The notes: generated by a model not told the origin, from the letters alone. DNA of 64,000 nt from Sphingomicrobium marinum (GCF_026157105.1 NZ_JANPVQ010000001.1:1791501-1855500); one strand, 5' to 3'; shown: positions 51,317 to 60,389, numbered from the stretch's first letter. Numbers and translations are program-made.

Positions 51317-51660
51317 AAACCGCCCGCATGACCTTCAATCCGCGCTGCGGCACCGCGCGCAAGACCAAAGCCATCCTCGAAGAGGAAGGCTATGAGGTCG
51401 AGACGATCGACTATCTGGGCGACGATAAGCTCAGTCGCGACGCATTGGCAACCTGGTACGAACGCGCCGGGCTTACGCCGCGCCAAGGGCTACGCGCCAA
51501 GGAAGCCATCGCCAAGGAACTCGGCCTCGCCGAGGCCAATGACGAGGAAATCCTCGATGCGATGATGGAGCATCCGATCCTCATCGAACGACCTTTGGTC
51601 GAGACCCACAAGGGTGCGATCCTGGCGCGGCCGCAGGACAAGGTCCGCGAAATAATCTAA
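51313..51660 (+). CDS. ArsC/Spx-family thioredoxin-fold reductase
   Basis: The 115-residue protein has the ArsC active-site loop [11 protein letters not shown] with C12 and the C-terminal motif [10 protein letters not shown]. It starts with GTG at 51313, overlapping the ACT gene stop. Glutaredoxin-coupled ArsC enzymes reduce arsenate, but no ars genes are adjacent. YfgD-like proteins of the same fold have other redox roles, so arsenate reduction is not certain. Confidence 0.88.
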   Translation: MKTARMTFNPRCGTARKTKAILEEEGYEVETIDYLGDDKLSRDALATWYERAGLTPRQGLRAKEAIAKELGLAEANDEEILDAMMEHPILIERPLVETHKGAILARPQDKVREII

Positions 51661-51670
51661 GGATCGAGGC

Positions 51671-52378
51671 GTGAGCGATGTCCTCGATCCGCGCCTACTT
51701 TTGAAAGGCTATGCCGCCGGGATTTTCCCGATGGCGGACAGCCGTGATGCCGCCGACATTTTCTGGGTCGAACCGCGCGATCGCGCCATCATCCCGCTCG
51801 ATGACTTTCACCTGTCGCGCAGCCTTGCCAAGACGTTGAGACGCGATGTCTACACGGTCACGCGAGACCGCGCCTTCCAGGAAGTGCTCCGGGCGTGCGC
51901 TGACCGTGACGAAACGTGGATCAATCCGACCATCGAGCGCGCCGTCGTTGGTCTGCACGCTGCCGGGCATGCCCATTCGATCGAATGCTGGAAAGACGAC
52001 GCATTGGTGGGCGGGCTTTACGGGGTCAAGCTGGGCGGCGCCTTCTTCGGCGAATCCATGTTCAGCCGCGCGCGTGATGCGTCGAAAGTGGCATTGGCCT
52101 GGCTCGTCGCGCGCTTGAAGCTTGGCGGCTTCACGCTGCTCGACTGTCAATTCATGACCGAACATCTTCGATCACTGGGCGCGATCGAAGTCACCCGCGA
52201 CGATTATCAGATGCTGTTGTCAGCGGCGCTGTCGGCAGGTTCGCCCTCGGACGGCGATTCTTCGACAGCTTCGCCTTCGTTCGATGCGCTCGACACCCTC
52301 GGCGATCCGCCGCGCAATGGCGGCGCTTCAGGGCCTTCGGGCCATTCCATCGCGCAGCTCTTGACCCAGACATCGTAG
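51671..52378 (+). CDS. aat: Leucyl/phenylalanyl-tRNA-protein transferase
   Basis: Aat adds Leu or Phe to N-terminal Arg/Lys, making N-degrons for ClpAP. Motifs are [46 protein letters not shown] and [16 protein letters not shown] with [16 protein letters not shown]. The start is GTG at 51671, ten bases after the ArsC-like stop. The last 57 residues are Ser/Gly-rich and overlap the convergent DUF2155 gene by 172 bp, an unusually long antisense overlap. Confidence 0.94.
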   Translation: MSDVLDPRLLLKGYAAGIFPMADSRDAADIFWVEPRDRAIIPLDDFHLSRSLAKTLRRDVYTVTRDRAFQEVLRACADRDETWINPTIERAVVGLHAAGHAHSIECWKDDALVGGLYGVKLGGAFFGESMFSRARDASKVALAWLVARLKLGGFTLLDCQFMTEHLRSLGAIEVTRDDYQMLLSAALSAGSPSDGDSSTASPSFDALDTLGDPPRNGGASGPSGHSIAQLLTQTS

Positions 52379-52815
52379 ACCGGGTGTTCGACCACGTTTA
52401 GCGACGGACTTTCCTTCCACAGCCAGCCCGAAAAGACGCGGTCATATTCATCGCTGCGACGGCGCTTGACATCGAGCTGCACGAAGGCGCCGGTCAGCGC
52501 CTGCGCTTCCCACGGCGCCGAACGCTCGCAGGCACGCAACCGCACGACCGCTTCATCGCCGATGCGGATGAACTGGCCGGGCCTGAGCTCCAGGTCCCGC
52601 GTGAGCCCGTTGCGCTTGTTGAGAAAGCCCAGCACCGCAACGCGTTCGGCCAGGGACGTCACGCCTTCGACATTCTGATCGGGAACGACAAGCTCGTCTG
52701 CTTCCGCATTGCTCAACGCGTCTTCATCGGGTGGTGGCGGCGCACCATCCCGACAACCAGCGAGCAGCCCGAGGGCCGCCAGCGTGGCCAGCTTATTCAG
52801 GCTTCCAGGCTTCAT
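52207..52815 (-). CDS. DUF2155 envelope protein
   Basis: The 202-residue protein has a lipoprotein-like signal ([21 protein letters not shown], lipobox LAGC). DUF2155 follows, with [22 protein letters not shown], the conserved Cys/Trp region [12 protein letters not shown], and [27 protein letters not shown]. An acidic Ser/Glu tail ([19 protein letters not shown]) runs antisense to aat. Its start overlaps the NDUFA12-like gene by 23 bp; this pairing is seen across alphaproteobacteria. Confidence 0.87.
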   Translation of the reverse strand: MKPGSLNKLATLAALGLLAGCRDGAPPPPDEDALSNAEADELVVPDQNVEGVTSLAERVAVLGFLNKRNGLTRDLELRPGQFIRIGDEAVVRLRACERSAPWEAQALTGAFVQLDVKRRRSDEYDRVFSGWLWKESPSLNVVEHPVYDVWVKSCAMEWPEGPEAPPLRGGSPRVSSASNEGEAVEESPSEGEPADSAADNSI

Positions 52816-53176
52816 AATCGCCGGTTGCTGCAGGACGTTTGCCCGCACCCGTGAGCGAACCGCCGGGCCGATAGGCTTCGAGCGTGCCGGTCAAGTTCGG
52901 TTTGGGATCCTGCTGGAAGTTGCGACGCGGCGGCAGCGCGGCATCGGGCAGGTCGTCGATCGTCCCGCGAAGCCAGGCGTTCCAGCCCGGCGGCACACGG
53001 CTGGTGTCGTTGCTACCTTCATAAATGACCCAGCGACGGCGCGGATCCTTCTTGTGCTGGTAATAGACATTGCCGAGATCGTCGGTGCCGACCTTTTCGC
53101 CGTGGCGGCTGGTGAAGATGCCGGTGCCGACCGCGGCACCGTTCCACCAGGTGAAGATTTTTGCGAGGATTCCCAT
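52793..53176 (-). CDS. NADH:ubiquinone oxidoreductase accessory subunit NDUFA12
   Basis: The 127-residue protein is the bacterial form of the B17.2 accessory subunit of complex I. It begins MGILAKIFTWWNGAAVGTGIF and has VGTDDLGNVYYQ, RRRWVIYEGSNDTSRVPPGW and WLRGTIDDLP, the family signature. The start at 53176 is chosen over a 13-residue extension. The other nuo genes are elsewhere. Confidence 0.95.
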   Translation of the reverse strand: MGILAKIFTWWNGAAVGTGIFTSRHGEKVGTDDLGNVYYQHKKDPRRRWVIYEGSNDTSRVPPGWNAWLRGTIDDLPDAALPPRRNFQQDPKPNLTGTLEAYRPGGSLTGAGKRPAATGDYEAWKPE

Positions 53177-53218
53177 ATCGCGGGTCGCTTTGCCTCCTGT
53201 TGCGCGCGCTTGCAAGTA

Positions 53219-53665
53219 TTAGCGCGGCCACTCCACCAGATCGCCTGCCGCTATGCCCAGCTCGGCCGACCGACCGCCGTTGATTTCGAGCACCAGCACC
53301 GCATCGTCGAACGACACGTAGGGCTCTTCACGCAGCGGTACGGTGTTTTCGTGGATATTGATGATCCGCCCATCCTCGCCGACATAGATGATGTCGAGCG
53401 GGATATAGGTGTTCTTCATCCAGAAGCTCAGCATCTGGGGCGGATCGTAGGGAAAGATCATCCCTTCGTCCGGTGCCATCGAGTCGCGGAACATCAGGCC
53501 GCGATTCTGCTGCTGGCGGGTGCGCGCCACCTCGGTCTTGAAGACATGCATTTCGCCCGATTGGGTCGTGACCTTCGTCTCGACGACCTCGAGCCCCGAC
53601 GGCGCGGTCGCCGCGACAGGTTCTTCCTGAGCTGGATTGCATGCCGCGGCGGGGCTGATGAGCAA
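53219..53665 (-). CDS. DUF192 exported protein, start unclear
   Basis: The DUF192 domain is clear: HVFKTEVARTRQQQNRGLMFR, DEGMIFPYDPPQMLSFWMKNT and IPLDIIYVGEDGRIINIHENT. A hydrophobic signal-like stretch [18 protein letters not shown] lies upstream, but the only canonical start inside it is TTG at 53665. That would leave just MLISPAAAC, too short for a signal. No ATG, GTG or TTG in frame lies between it and the cold-shock gene until far inside that gene. A rare start codon or a re-initiation signal near 53686 is likely. Function is unknown. Confidence 0.85.
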   Translation of the reverse strand: MLISPAAACNPAQEEPVAATAPSGLEVVETKVTTQSGEMHVFKTEVARTRQQQNRGLMFRDSMAPDEGMIFPYDPPQMLSFWMKNTYIPLDIIYVGEDGRIINIHENTVPLREEPYVSFDDAVLVLEINGGRSAELGIAAGDLVEWPR

Positions 53666-53685
53666 TGCCGCCGCGATAAGGGCGC

Positions 53686-54294
53686 CTAGCCTTCGCGCAG
53701 GGCGACCGCGGTCAGTCCCTTCCTGCCCTCGGCAATACGCGCTTCGATCTGGTCTCCCGGCAACAACTCTTCGAGCTGCGCCAGCCGCACGGTTTCCATG
53801 TGGACGAAGATGTCCGGGCTGTCCTCGCCAAGCCGATTGACGAAGCCATACCCACGCACGCGATTGAACCATTTGACTTCCACCTCCTCGAAGTCGCCGG
53901 CATTTTCTGTCAGCGCTTCTCGATCCGCACTCTGACCGGAAGTCATGGAGGGGCGCGGCGTTTCAGGCAAGGCCGTCGACAAGTCGATATCGATGATCCG
54001 ACTGGCTTGCAGGCCGCGTTGCTGTTGCGAAGCGACGACGGTCAGTTGCGCGCCTTCGGGCAGGCTGCGCCGATCATGGTCGCGTAAAATGGAGAAATGG
54101 ATGAGGATGTCGCCATCGACCTCGTCACTGACGAGAAAGCCGAATCCGCGTGTGGCATCGAACCATTTGACACGGCCCGATACCTCAAATTCTTTGCCCG
54201 AACCCTGGTCCCCCGACTGAGGTTCTTGCGTTGCATGTTCTTGTCTCAACACGAAAAAACGACTCCACGCCTGTTCATTACTCCATAGCAACAA
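53686..54294 (-). CDS. Double cold-shock-domain protein
   Basis: The protein carries two cold-shock domains. The first has [21 protein letters not shown] and DILIHFSIL (about 40-100), and the second [20 protein letters not shown] and DIFVHMETV (about 137-200). Both keep the RNP-1/RNP-2 aromatics that bind single-stranded RNA or DNA. Double-CSD proteins are common in alphaproteobacteria. The N-terminal 35 residues are uncertain; GTG or TTG codons near residue 15 are alternative starts. Its stop lies just before the DUF192 reading frame. Confidence 0.9.
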   Translation of the reverse strand: MLLWSNEQAWSRFFVLRQEHATQEPQSGDQGSGKEFEVSGRVKWFDATRGFGFLVSDEVDGDILIHFSILRDHDRRSLPEGAQLTVVASQQQRGLQASRIIDIDLSTALPETPRPSMTSGQSADREALTENAGDFEEVEVKWFNRVRGYGFVNRLGEDSPDIFVHMETVRLAQLEELLPGDQIEARIAEGRKGLTAVALREG

Positions 54295-54332
54295 TCGATA
54301 AGTCGGGGAAGCGACACAGGTTAATTAATCGA

Positions 54333-54884
54333 TCAATCATATGAAAGCGTATCTGGATCGGGCTCGTCACCGGGCGGGAGGTCGAGAATTCGGCGGGACA
54401 GAGCGGGCGGATGTCCGGCCCGCAGCATCGCCGCCATTTGTTTTTCGAAAACCTTGCGATCCGAAATCTTTTCCGTCGCGAACGGGCCGAAGCGTCGGCG
54501 CCTGGCGTACGCCAATGCTGCGGCGATGCGTTCGTCGGCGGCGATCTCGCGGGCCTCTTCGCTGTCGCTCTCGGCGATTCCGGCGGCGTAGAGCGTTGCG
54601 CCCAGCCGTCTTTCGCCATAGCCACGGGCGGCCAGATCACGCGCTTTCATCACCGCGTAGCTGGCATCGTCGACATATCCGCGATCGGCGAACTTGCGCA
54701 CCAGTCCGTCGATGAAGGCGCTGCTGTCCCCCTCGAAGCCGCGCTCGCGCACCTTGCGATTTAAATAGGATGTCAATTTACCTTGGCTGGTGGCGTATCG
54801 GCCAACATAACGTAGCGCAAGTTCTTCGAGGCTTTCGCTCGTATATCGCGGTTTTTCGCGCTTTTTACGCTGCCATTGCCCCAT
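54333..54884 (-). CDS. recX: RecX-family regulatory protein
   Basis: RecX restrains RecA filaments. The 183-residue protein has the tandem three-helix repeats: LALRYVGRYATSQGKLTSYL, VRKFADRGYVDDASYAVMKARDLAARGYGERRL and a third. The helix motif FADRGYVDDASYA is characteristic. I start at MGQWQRKKREKPRY. It is divergent from the acyl-AMP ligase with 107 bp between. recA is not in the window. Confidence 0.87.
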   Translation of the reverse strand: MGQWQRKKREKPRYTSESLEELALRYVGRYATSQGKLTSYLNRKVRERGFEGDSSAFIDGLVRKFADRGYVDDASYAVMKARDLAARGYGERRLGATLYAAGIAESDSEEAREIAADERIAAALAYARRRRFGPFATEKISDRKVFEKQMAAMLRAGHPPALSRRILDLPPGDEPDPDTLSYD

Positions 54885-54991
54885 ATCGCCATGTTTGTGC
54901 CACAGTCCCGCCCCAACAGGCAAAGCGAACGTGCTTGCATGCACGAGGGGACGCGCCGTGCGTGCGTCCGGAGGGACAACAATTCAAGGGG

Positions 54992-56770
54992 ATGAGCGTG
55001 ACCGAACGCGGCCTCGATACCAAAGACAATCTGACGCCCGAAGGCGCGACCCCGACGGTCGACGACCTGCCGCGTCGCAATGGCGAGTTCGATACGTTGG
55101 GCGATGCGCTCGATTATGTCGCGCAGTCGACCCGCGGGATGAATTTCCACGATGCCCGCGGCACCTTGCTGCGCGCCTATCCATATAGCGAGCTGCGTGC
55201 CGATGCGCTTCGCAATTCGCAGCGGTTTATCGCCTTGGGGCTCAAGCCGGGCGACCGCCTTGCGCTGGTGGCGGAAACGAACCCCGACTTCGCTGCCTGC
55301 TTCTTCGGCGCCATCTATGCCGGCATCTGGCCGGTGCCGCTGCCCTTGCCGACCAGCTTTGGCGGCCGCGACGCCTATACCGACCAGCTCGACGTGATGC
55401 TCGGCTCCTGCGATCCGCAGCTCTTCCTCTACCCGGAGGAGATGGAAAAATTCACCACCGACGCCGCGTCAAAGCGCTCGGTCCAGCATCGCAGCTGGGA
55501 AAGCCTCGAGCATGTGACCCCCGCCGATACGGCCATGCACGAGGCGAAGCCCGACGATATCGCCTACTTGCAATACAGCTCGGGCTCGACTCGCTTTCCG
55601 CACGGTGTCGCGGTGACGCATCGCCAGCTGCTGCACAACCTGCGCGCGCACGGGCTTGGCCTGCAGGTGCAGGACAGTGATCGCTGCATCAGCTGGCTGC
55701 CGTGGTATCATGACATGGGGCTGGTCGGCTGCATGCTCTCGCCGATGGCGAACCAGCTCAGCGTCGATTACATGAAGACCGAAGATTTCGCGCGTCGCCC
55801 CCTCACGTGGCTCGATCTGATCAGTCGCAACCCGGGCACGACGCTCTCTTATTCGCCAACCTTCGGATACGACATCTGCTCGCGCCGGATGAGCAGCCAG
55901 ACCAAGGCCGCAGATCGTTTCGATCTGTCGCGCTGGCGCATCGCGGGCAACGGCGCGGACATGATCCGTCCCGATGTCATGCAGCAATTCCTCGACAGCT
56001 TCGGCGAAGCGGGCTTCGACGGCAGTTCTTTCTGCCCCAGCTACGGATTGGCCGAAGCCACGCTGGCGGTCAGCCTCATGCCGCCGGGCGAGGGCATCAG
56101 GATCGAACTGGTCGAAGAAGAAAAGCTTTCGGGCGGCGCACCGGCACCGGGCGGCGATGACCGGCCGCAGCGTTACCGCGCCATCGTCAACTGCGGCAAG
56201 GCGGTTGAAGGCATGTCCATCGAGATCCGCGATGAAGCGGGCAACGTCGTGCCCGACCGCCATATCGGCAAGGTGTTTGTCCATGGCGGTTCGGTCATGG
56301 AAGAATATTATCGCGACCCCGAATCGACCGCGGCCTGCCTGACCGAAGACCGTTGGCTCGACACCGGCGACATGGGCTACATGTCGAACGGCTATATCTA
56401 TATCGTCGGCCGCGCCAAGGACATGATCATCATCAACGGCAAGAACCATTGGCCGCAGGATATCGAATGGGCGGTCGAGCAGTTGCCCGGCTTCAAGAAC
56501 GGCGACATCGCCGCTTTCGCGCTGACCACAGATACCGGCGAGGAATTGCCGGCGGTCCTCGTGCATTGCCGCGTGTCCGACCTTGGCGAGCGCGCGATGC
56601 TGCGCGACGACATCAGAGAGCGCGTCCGCTCGATTACCGGCATCTCGCCGATCGTCGAACTGGTTCCGCCGCGCAGCCTGCCGCGCACCAGCTCGGGCAA
56701 GCTCTCGCGGGTCAAGGCACGCAATCTCTATCTTTCGGGTGAAATCGAACCGTTCGAGGTGGCTGCTTAA
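54992..56770 (+). CDS. Fatty acyl-AMP ligase (FAAL)
   Basis: The 592-residue ANL-superfamily enzyme activates a fatty acid as acyl-AMP. Visible are the N-terminal TLGDALDYVAQSTRGMNFHD, the P-loop-like YLQYSSGSTRFPHGVAVTH (about 192-210), SWLPWYHDMGLVGCML and the core motif WLDTGDMGYM with a final RTSSGKLSRVKAR. These fit FAALs, which pass acyl-AMP to an ACP rather than CoA. ATG 54992 has AAGGGG upstream. No ACP, PKS or NRPS gene is adjacent, so the acceptor is unknown. Confidence 0.9.
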   Translation: MSVTERGLDTKDNLTPEGATPTVDDLPRRNGEFDTLGDALDYVAQSTRGMNFHDARGTLLRAYPYSELRADALRNSQRFIALGLKPGDRLALVAETNPDFAACFFGAIYAGIWPVPLPLPTSFGGRDAYTDQLDVMLGSCDPQLFLYPEEMEKFTTDAASKRSVQHRSWESLEHVTPADTAMHEAKPDDIAYLQYSSGSTRFPHGVAVTHRQLLHNLRAHGLGLQVQDSDRCISWLPWYHDMGLVGCMLSPMANQLSVDYMKTEDFARRPLTWLDLISRNPGTTLSYSPTFGYDICSRRMSSQTKAADRFDLSRWRIAGNGADMIRPDVMQQFLDSFGEAGFDGSSFCPSYGLAEATLAVSLMPPGEGIRIELVEEEKLSGGAPAPGGDDRPQRYRAIVNCGKAVEGMSIEIRDEAGNVVPDRHIGKVFVHGGSVMEEYYRDPESTAACLTEDRWLDTGDMGYMSNGYIYIVGRAKDMIIINGKNHWPQDIEWAVEQLPGFKNGDIAAFALTTDTGEELPAVLVHCRVSDLGERAMLRDDIRERVRSITGISPIVELVPPRSLPRTSSGKLSRVKARNLYLSGEIEPFEVAA

Positions 56771-56817
56771 GCCTTGCATTGAAGGGCGGCTTCGCAGTAG
56801 GAGCCGCGCTCGGCCTT

Positions 56818-56893
56818 AGGGGTATAGCTCAGCTGGTAGAGCATCGGTCTCCAAAACCGAGGGTCGCGGGTTCGAATCCTGCTGCCCCTGCCA
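56818..56893 (+). tRNA. tRNA-Trp (anticodon CCA)
   Basis: This is a 76-nt tRNA with acceptor AGGGGTA/TGCCCCT, encoded CCA, D-arm GCTCAGCTGGTAGAGC, anticodon loop CTCCAAA (CCA) and T-arm GGGTTCGAATCC. It lies upstream of secE-nusG, the usual bacterial order. The 277 bp from its end to secE show no further gene or tRNA. Confidence 0.97.
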
Positions 56894-57170
56894 GGCCGTC
56901 GCGCTGCCGAGTGCAGCGCAGCAATTGCGCAGCAATCACTAGCAGCACGAGAGACAGCAAGACGCGGCCAGCCGACGCGCAGCGATCGGACTGACGGAGT
57001 CGGGCCGCCCTGACCCCGCTGCACTCCGCTTCTTGCAATCGCGCGGACTCGCCGCTACATCGCCATCCCATACGGACATGGGTAGTCACAGACCTCCGCC
57101 CCGGCACTGGCCGGCAGCGGGGGAAAGCTCCTACCCGAAAGCCGTCGAAGACAAGGAAACGGAAAAGACA

Positions 57171-57371
57171 GTGGCAGGTAAACCGACCCCCGCAGAATTC
57201 CTCCGCCAGGTGCGCGCCGAGACCAGCAAGGTCGTCTGGCCGACCCGCAAGGAAACCATCACGACCGCGATCATGGTGCTCATCATGACCAGCCTGCTCG
57301 CGCTCTTCTTCCTTGGCACCGATTCGTTCTTCGGCTGGGTCGTCCGCCAGCTTCTCGCCCTGCTCGGCTAA
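57171..57371 (+). CDS. secE: Preprotein translocase subunit SecE
   Basis: The 66-residue single-TM SecE starts at GTG 57171 (MAGKPTPAEFLRQVRAETSK) after GGAAACGGAAAAG. It has the conserved VVWPTRKET motif and the TM helix AIMVLIMTSLLALFFLG. It joins SecY and SecG in the translocon. nusG starts 9 bp after its stop. Confidence 0.95.
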   Translation: MAGKPTPAEFLRQVRAETSKVVWPTRKETITTAIMVLIMTSLLALFFLGTDSFFGWVVRQLLALLG

Positions 57372-57380
57372 GGATTTTAC

Positions 57381-57917
57381 ATGGCTCGTTGGTACATCAT
57401 TCACGCTTATTCCGGTTTCGAAGGCAAGGTTCGCGACGCGATCCTGTCGGAAGCCAAGCGCCTCGGTCTCGAAAAGGGTGTCGAGCGCATCGAAGTGCCC
57501 ACCGAAACCGTTACCGAGATCAAGCGCGGCAAGAAGGTTCAGGCCGAACGCAAGTTCATGCCGGGCTATGTGCTTGCCAAGCTGACCATGACCGACGACG
57601 TCTTCCACCTCGTGAAGAACACCCCCAAGGTCACCGGCTTCCTCGGTCCCAACGGCAAGCCGCAGGCGATCCCCGACGCGCAGGCCAACCGCATGCTCGA
57701 CACGAAGGAAGAGACTGCGGATGCGCCCAAGCAGAAGATCACCGTCGATTACGAAATCGGCGACAACGTGAAGGTGCTCGAAGGCCCCTTCGCCAGCTTC
57801 TCGGGATTGGTCGAAGAGCTCGATTTCGACCGCGGCCGCGTCAAGGTTTCGGTCTCGATTTTCGGCCGCGCAACGCCGGTCGAACTCGAATTCGACCAGG
57901 TCGAACTGGTCAAGTAA
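57381..57917 (+). CDS. nusG: Transcription antitermination factor NusG
   Basis: The 178-residue protein has the NGN domain (RWYIIHAYSGFEGKVRDAIL; FMPGYVLAKLTMTDDVFHLVK) and a C-terminal KOW domain (GDNVKVLEGPFASFSGLVEELD). It links RNA polymerase to Rho or ribosomal S10. It follows secE directly and is closed by a strong terminator, so it is not cotranscribed with rplK here. Confidence 0.97.
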   Translation: MARWYIIHAYSGFEGKVRDAILSEAKRLGLEKGVERIEVPTETVTEIKRGKKVQAERKFMPGYVLAKLTMTDDVFHLVKNTPKVTGFLGPNGKPQAIPDAQANRMLDTKEETADAPKQKITVDYEIGDNVKVLEGPFASFSGLVEELDFDRGRVKVSVSIFGRATPVELEFDQVELVK

Positions 57918-57939
57918 GCAACTCTCCAATTTCAATTAG

Positions 57940-57969
57940 AAAGGGGCGCCCGAGAGAGCGCCCCTTTTT
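57940..57969 (+). terminator. Terminator after nusG
   Basis: A perfect ten-base stem AAAGGGGCGC / GCGCCCCTTT with an eight-base loop, ending in five T. It cuts secE-nusG off from what follows. Confidence 0.93.
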
Positions 57970-57993
57970 CGTGGCTGTAGTCGTCCAATCCGA

Positions 57994-59607
57994 TCAGGGT
58001 CCAACATCCCTGATGTCGACGTTGATCGCGATGGGTTGGCGCATTTCGTAGCCCAGCGCGCCCGCGACTTTCTCGTCCCAGCCGTAGGGGTCGTTCCTGA
58101 AGGCCACCTTTCCCGCGTCATCGATAAATGCGGTGTGGTAGAGGAGGCGAACAGGGATTTCTTCCGGCAGATCGACGAACGTCTCCTCACCGCTCGCGGC
58201 CGCCTGGCGATAGGTGTCGCTGACACCCGCGTCATGCGCGATCATGCGCGCAAAACCCAAGGCATCGTCGACGCGGATGCAGCCGTGGCTCAGATAACGT
58301 TCGTCGCGACCGAACAGCGAGTCCGCAGCGGTATCGTGCAGGTAGATCGCCTGGTCGTTCTTGAGGTCGAACTTGACCTCACCCAACGCATTGTCGGGGC
58401 CCGGAAGCTGGACGATATAGCCGTCGCGGCGTACCATGTTGTTCGCCTGGAAATAGGAGGCACCCTTGCCCGCCAGCTCCGCTTCCTCGATCGACTTCGG
58501 CACTGTCCAAGTGGGATTGGCTACAAGCCGGAACATGGGCGAGGCCAGTTGCGGAGTTTCCCAGTCCGGTTGGCCGACGATCACCTTGCGACTATCGCGA
58601 AGTTTCCCGTCGCGGATGTAATCGAGCTTCGCCGCGGCGATGTTCACGTCGATGCGGGTCGGCGCGCTATTGCGTGCATACCAGCGACGGCGATCGAGGT
58701 TGATCGCCAGGATGCGGGCACGCTCGGCAGCACCGGTATTGAGCATCTCGATCGCGCTCTCGCCAATGATGCCATCATCCTCGATCCCGAAGTCGCGCTG
58801 CATGGCCTTGAGCGCTTCGGACATGCGTTCGGTAAACACCGTCGCGTTGCCGCCCTCAGCTTGCGCCGTGCTGTTGGTTGACGCACTGGCGTCGTTGCCT
58901 TGCGCCGCCGGCTTTGCGGCGCTGCCTTTCTTTAGATATCCGTTGCGCTCGAGGATCGCGGCGATCTGGGACACGCGAGGATCGCTTTCCCCAACCTCGA
59001 CAACCTCACCGTCTTCGACTTGCGATTCCCTCGCCGCACGCGCCTGCTTGGCAAACTTGACGTACGCCTCCGACAAGGCGCGATATTCTTCGTCCTGCGG
59101 GGCAAGGCCGACAAGCCATTCGCCCACATTGTTCTGTGTCACGGCCTGTTCCAGCCCCGCGGCAATGTCCACGTCAGGGCGCGGGAAGGTGTAGACCTCA
59201 TAGAGTTCGCCGGGATCGGACTTGCCGTCCGCCAGCGCGTCGGCAAGGTCGAGCGCGGCAGTGGTCAGCGCGGCCTCGCGCGCGGAGGGATCGTTATCCG
59301 CCTCTACCGCGGCGATATAGTCGCGCGGATCGAGGCCATGTGCGCCCGCGGCGCGCAGCACCTTGACCGCCGCGACCGCATTGTCCTGGGTCCAGGCCGG
59401 CTGCCAATCGCGGGCCTCGTAAAAGGTGCGAACGCGCTCGTCGGTTACCGCCGACTGGAGATCCGCCTTTTTGACAGCGGAAGGATCGACGATAGCGGCG
59501 GCGTCGATATCGCCTTGGTTGGCTTCGACACCGTCGCTTGGGCCGTCGCCGCACGCGGACAGGGTCGATGCCAGGGCGACGGACGCCAGGAGTATGATCT
59601 TTTTCAC
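57994..59607 (-). CDS. L,D-transpeptidase, YcbB/LdtD-type lipoprotein
   Basis: The 537-residue protein has a lipoprotein signal (LSAC19) and an N-terminal region with WTQDNAVAAVKVLRAAGAHGLDP. A peptidoglycan-binding-like segment (about 205-293) includes ALKAMQRDFGIEDDGIIG. The YkuD domain has H424 (AIYLHDT) and nucleophile C443 (LSHGCIRVDD). The architecture equals E. coli YcbB, which makes 3-3 crosslinks. It is one of three L,D-transpeptidases here and is convergent with nusG. Confidence 0.92.
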   Translation of the reverse strand: MKKIILLASVALASTLSACGDGPSDGVEANQGDIDAAAIVDPSAVKKADLQSAVTDERVRTFYEARDWQPAWTQDNAVAAVKVLRAAGAHGLDPRDYIAAVEADNDPSAREAALTTAALDLADALADGKSDPGELYEVYTFPRPDVDIAAGLEQAVTQNNVGEWLVGLAPQDEEYRALSEAYVKFAKQARAARESQVEDGEVVEVGESDPRVSQIAAILERNGYLKKGSAAKPAAQGNDASASTNSTAQAEGGNATVFTERMSEALKAMQRDFGIEDDGIIGESAIEMLNTGAAERARILAINLDRRRWYARNSAPTRIDVNIAAAKLDYIRDGKLRDSRKVIVGQPDWETPQLASPMFRLVANPTWTVPKSIEEAELAGKGASYFQANNMVRRDGYIVQLPGPDNALGEVKFDLKNDQAIYLHDTAADSLFGRDERYLSHGCIRVDDALGFARMIAHDAGVSDTYRQAAASGEETFVDLPEEIPVRLLYHTAFIDDAGKVAFRNDPYGWDEKVAGALGYEMRQPIAINVDIRDVGP

Positions 59608-59762
59608 GCGCTATACCTTTGATTGTTGTCTGCTTTCGCCAACAACTCTCGATGGCGCGTGCTTGTTGCATGAGACCAAAAATCGCGCGGCTCGTCGCTG
59701 CGTTCGGCTCGCTTCATCGGAGCGTCGCGAACTCGAAAATGGCATCGTGCGTTATGGCCTCG

Positions 59763-60389
59763 ATGCGCAAGATTTTCCCCTTCGTCGCGATTGCCGCGCT
59801 GGTGGCGTTCATCCCGCGCTCGGCAGAACCGCAAACAATCGCGCCGGGCCAGACCCGCGCCGATTATTACGCATGGCTCGCCAAGAACCCCGGCGACCGC
59901 GACAATGTGCGCGCGTTTCGCGATTTCCTCATGCAACGCGACGTCGAGGACGTCGTGCCGACCTGGCAGTTGGTGCGCACATCGTCATCGTGGCATCAGT
60001 GCAGTGCCGAGCGTTTCGAAGTCGCCCCGATGCAGCAATGGGACAATATCGTCGCGACGCTGGCCTTCGTCGAACGCGAAGTCGAGCCCGCGATCGGCGA
60101 GGTCGAGGCGCTATCGGCCTATCGCAACGAAGGGCTCAACAGCTGTTCGGGCGGGCGCCCTGCTTCCGCGCATCGCATGTTCTTCGCCATGGACCTCAAA
60201 CCCGCCGACGAGAATGTTGATCGAGACGAACTTGTCCGCGAACTTTGCGCCGCCCATCGCGAAGCCGGACGCGATTATTCGACCGGCCTAGGCTTTTACA
60301 GCGGCGTGCGTTTCCACCTGGATTCTAGCGGTTATCGCAAATGGGGGCCTAACGGGCGCGGCGCGACCTCGCCCTGCAACCGCGTGTGA
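59763..60389 (+). CDS. Exported peptidase M15-like protein
   Basis: The 208-residue protein has a signal peptide (MRKIFPFVAIAALVAFIPRS). Its core resembles D-Ala-D-Ala carboxypeptidases of the M15 group: ALSAYRNEGLNSCSGGRPASAHRMFFAMDL shows H-x6-D with two Cys, and FYSGVRFHLDSSGYRKWG carries the distal His. Zinc-site residues are therefore plausible. ATGs at 59739 and 59754 are other possible starts. It is divergent from the transpeptidase, and both act on peptidoglycan. Confidence 0.72.
   Translation: MRKIFPFVAIAALVAFIPRSAEPQTIAPGQTRADYYAWLAKNPGDRDNVRAFRDFLMQRDVEDVVPTWQLVRTSSSWHQCSAERFEVAPMQQWDNIVATLAFVEREVEPAIGEVEALSAYRNEGLNSCSGGRPASAHRMFFAMDLKPADENVDRDELVRELCAAHREAGRDYSTGLGFYSGVRFHLDSSGYRKWGPNGRGATSPCNRV

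Noticed and set aside
49587-51374. Long minus-strand frame over accC
   Set aside because: AccC is unmistakable on the plus strand; the antisense product has no domain signature.
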